This document shows positions 4,968 through 6,513 of a stretch of DNA of 6,513 nt, one piece after another. The notes under the pieces were generated by a model. It had not been told where the DNA came from. It worked only from the letters and a program-made list of their open reading frames with translations, and made no database searches. Every line of letters begins with the position of its first letter. The first letter of the stretch is position 1. Position numbers and translations under genes: made by a program. The stretch comes from Rhodospirillaceae bacterium (GTDB taxonomy: Bacteria > Pseudomonadota > Alphaproteobacteria > Rhodospirillales > Rhodospirillaceae): NCBI GenBank assembly GCA_016937315.1, contig JAFGWD010000270.1, positions 1 to 6,513 on the forward strand, read 5' to 3'.

Positions 4968-6290
4968 ATGACACATCTTCCAATGACCCCGTTGTTGCAG
5001 GATTACGCGAAAATCTCCGCGTCTCTGCCCGGTGTGCATGATTCTCGGGTGGCAACGCTGCGGGCGATGGCCGCAGAGTCGTACCGTACCCAGGGCCTCC
5101 CCCATGCACGGGTCGAAGCGTGGCGCTATACCCGCTTGAAGGACTTGGAAACGCTGCCGTTTTCCTGTGCGGCGGCTTTATCTGATGTTTCAGAACCTGT
5201 TGAGGGTGCAGGGCTGGCGGGTGCGGTCCTGCGTATTGTTCTGGTCAATGGTCAGTATGTTGAGAGTCTGTCGTCGCAGGTTGATATCCCCGGCTTGGCG
5301 GTGGGGTGTTTGCGTGAGGCTCTGGACGCCGGTGACGACGCGGTGATCCAGGCGCTTGATGGTGGAGGCGCGGACTTTGCGGGGGCACCACTGGCTGCCT
5401 TGGCCACGGCCTATATGGATGATGGCGTGGTGGTGCGGGTTGCCGAAGGTGTCAGCGTTGCTCCCCTCGTTGAAGTGGTGGCTCTGGCTACGGTTGATGT
5501 CATGCCGCACCTGGCCTTTCCGCGCTTTTTGCTGCTGTTGGGTGCAGGGGCTGAGATGACATTGGTGGAAACCTTCACCGGCCCGGCCAAAGGGGTTTAT
5601 GCGGTGAATGCGGTGACCGACCTCTGCATGGGCGAGGGAGCCCGCCTGAACCATTACGTTCTGCAAGCGCAAGGTGCCGAGGCCACTCATGTTTCGCTGG
5701 GGCGTTGCGCTGTTCCGGCGAAGGCGCATTACGAAGGCTTTGTGCTGCAATTGGGTGCAAAAACCGCACGCCATGAAATGCGTTTGAAGATGCAGGGCGT
5801 GGGTGGTGAAGCCAAACTGCATGGCGCTTATGCGGTGCGGGGCGAGGCGACCTGCGATACCACCACGGTGGTTGATCACATCGCGGAAGAAACCATCACC
5901 GATCAGGTGTTCAAGGGGATTCTCGATGACAAAAGCCATGGTATTTATCAGGGGCGGGTGCATGTCCACCGCAATGCACAACGCATCAATGGCAATCAGT
6001 TGCACAAGGCGTTGTTGCTGTCGCGTTCGGCGCGGGTCGATTGCAAGCCTGAGCTGGAAATCTATGCCGATGATGTGAAGTGCAGCCATGGCGCGACGGT
6101 GGGGGAACTGGACGATGATCAGGTGTTCTATTTGCAGGCGCGAGGCATTGACGTGGTGACGGCGCGTGCCTTGTTGCTGCGGGCCTTCCTGGGCGAGGCC
6201 TTGGATATGATTTCCGTCGATGCGGTTCGTACTGCTTTTGGTGCCCACGCTACAGGTTGGTTGGACAATGCCAGAGGGGTGACGTCATGA
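4968..6290 (+). CDS. sufD: Fe-S cluster assembly protein SufD
   Basis: The product has 440 residues and is the SufB paralogue that pairs with SufB in the SufBC2D scaffold, helping with iron entry and cluster formation. The N-terminal helical region carries RVEAWRYTRLKDL (48-60), the usual SufD motif. The middle is the beta-helix core, and the C-terminal SufC-contacting part contains the family mark KCSHGATVGELDDDQVFYLQ (371-390). Its Cys372 and His374 match E. coli SufD Cys358 and His360, the histidine being important for cluster assembly at the SufB interface. HGIYQGRVHVHRNAQ (324-338) is also strongly conserved in SufD. I chose the ATG at 4968, ten bases after the sufC stop, with a G-rich ribosome site (AAGG plus a run of G, 4956-4964). 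Reading further upstream in the same frame would run through sufC. An ATG at 4983 is possible but has no good ribosome site. The stop overlaps the sufS start as ATGA. Confidence 0.95.
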   Translation: MTHLPMTPLLQDYAKISASLPGVHDSRVATLRAMAAESYRTQGLPHARVEAWRYTRLKDLETLPFSCAAALSDVSEPVEGAGLAGAVLRIVLVNGQYVESLSSQVDIPGLAVGCLREALDAGDDAVIQALDGGGADFAGAPLAALATAYMDDGVVVRVAEGVSVAPLVEVVALATVDVMPHLAFPRFLLLLGAGAEMTLVETFTGPAKGVYAVNAVTDLCMGEGARLNHYVLQAQGAEATHVSLGRCAVPAKAHYEGFVLQLGAKTARHEMRLKMQGVGGEAKLHGAYAVRGEATCDTTTVVDHIAEETITDQVFKGILDDKSHGIYQGRVHVHRNAQRINGNQLHKALLLSRSARVDCKPELEIYADDVKCSHGATVGELDDDQVFYLQARGIDVVTARALLLRAFLGEALDMISVDAVRTAFGAHATGWLDNARGVTS

Positions 6291-6513
6291 ACGGGCCGGT
6301 GGGAAGGATTGTGACGGTGAACGCGAAGTCTGGTTTCGATATTGCGGCGGTGCGTCGGGATTTTCCCATCTTGTCCACGACCATGCACGGTAAGCCGTTG
6401 GTATTCCTGGATAGTGCGGCTTCGGCGCAAAAGCCTGCCGTGGTTCTGGAGACCATGGATACGATGTATCGCACCGGCTATGCCAATGTGCATCGCGGGA
6501 TTTATGCCTTGTC
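6287..6513 (+). CDS. sufS: Cysteine desulfurase SufS, N-terminal part (cut by window edge)
   Basis: Only the first 75 codons are inside the window. SufS is a PLP enzyme that takes sulfur from cysteine, releasing alanine and holding the sulfur as a persulfide for SufE/SufU and then SufB. The visible part contains FDIAAVRRDFPIL (17-29), GKPLVFLDSAASAQKP (35-50), matching the conserved start of class II desulfurases, and YANVHRGIYAL (65-75), which leads into the substrate and PLP region. The catalytic lysine and cysteine lie beyond position 6513. LDSAASAQKP rather than LDNAATSQKP is a form I associate with alphaproteobacterial SufS. The ATG at 6287 overlaps the sufD stop and has GAGG nine bases upstream (6274-6277). 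Its place after sufBCD supports SufS over IscS or NifS. Confidence 0.93.
   Translation, partial: MNGPVGRIVTVNAKSGFDIAAVRRDFPILSTTMHGKPLVFLDSAASAQKPAVVLETMDTMYRTGYANVHRGIYAL

Noticed and set aside
5190..6248. Open frame of 352 codons on the minus strand opposite sufD
   Set aside because: It is a mirror of the sufD codon bias: rich in His, Gln and Arg, with no recognisable domain and no ribosome site. sufD is unmistakable on the other strand.

Overview
The window is ordinary, gene-dense chromosomal DNA from a bacterium, most likely an alphaproteobacterium of the Rhodospirillales/Magnetospirillum kind. That placement rests on moderate-to-high GC content, a candidate promoter of the alphaproteobacterial sigma-70 type, and the gene order Rrf2 regulator–sufB–sufC–sufD–sufS. 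It is an inference, not a proven assignment. I see no insertion sequence, phage gene, CRISPR array, tRNA or rRNA.

Layout. Positions 1-1895 hold a leftward (minus-strand) operon read as nudF (ADP-ribose pyrophosphatase), then sseA (3-mercaptopyruvate sulfurtransferase), then metC (cystathionine beta-lyase, whose C-terminal part lies beyond position 1). nudF and sseA overlap by an ATGA stop/start, and about 25 bases separate sseA from metC. Positions 1896-2226 are a divergent intergenic region of 331 bases, which should carry both promoters. In it I find a TTGACA-type promoter for the suf operon whose -35 box is one arm of an inverted repeat, and further downstream a Fur-box-like palindrome with three half-sites. 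Positions 2227-6513 hold a rightward operon: an IscR-like Rrf2 regulator, sufB, sufC, sufD and the first 75 codons of sufS. The regulator/sufB and sufD/sufS junctions are ATGA overlaps and the other two gaps are 26 and 10 bases, so the operon looks tightly co-translated.

How the genes fit together. SufB, SufC and SufD form the SufBC2D scaffold on which Fe-S clusters are built. SufS is the cysteine desulfurase that supplies sulfur. The regulator probably senses cluster status through its cysteines and adjusts the operon. The divergent operon handles related sulfur chemistry: MetC cleaves cystathionine to homocysteine and SseA moves sulfane sulfur from mercaptopyruvate. The role of the Nudix enzyme there is unclear. 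All proteins appear intact wherever they lie fully inside the window. The parts most worth a second look are the regulatory DNA between the operons and the unusual cysteine layout of the regulator. I found no convincing new biological system.
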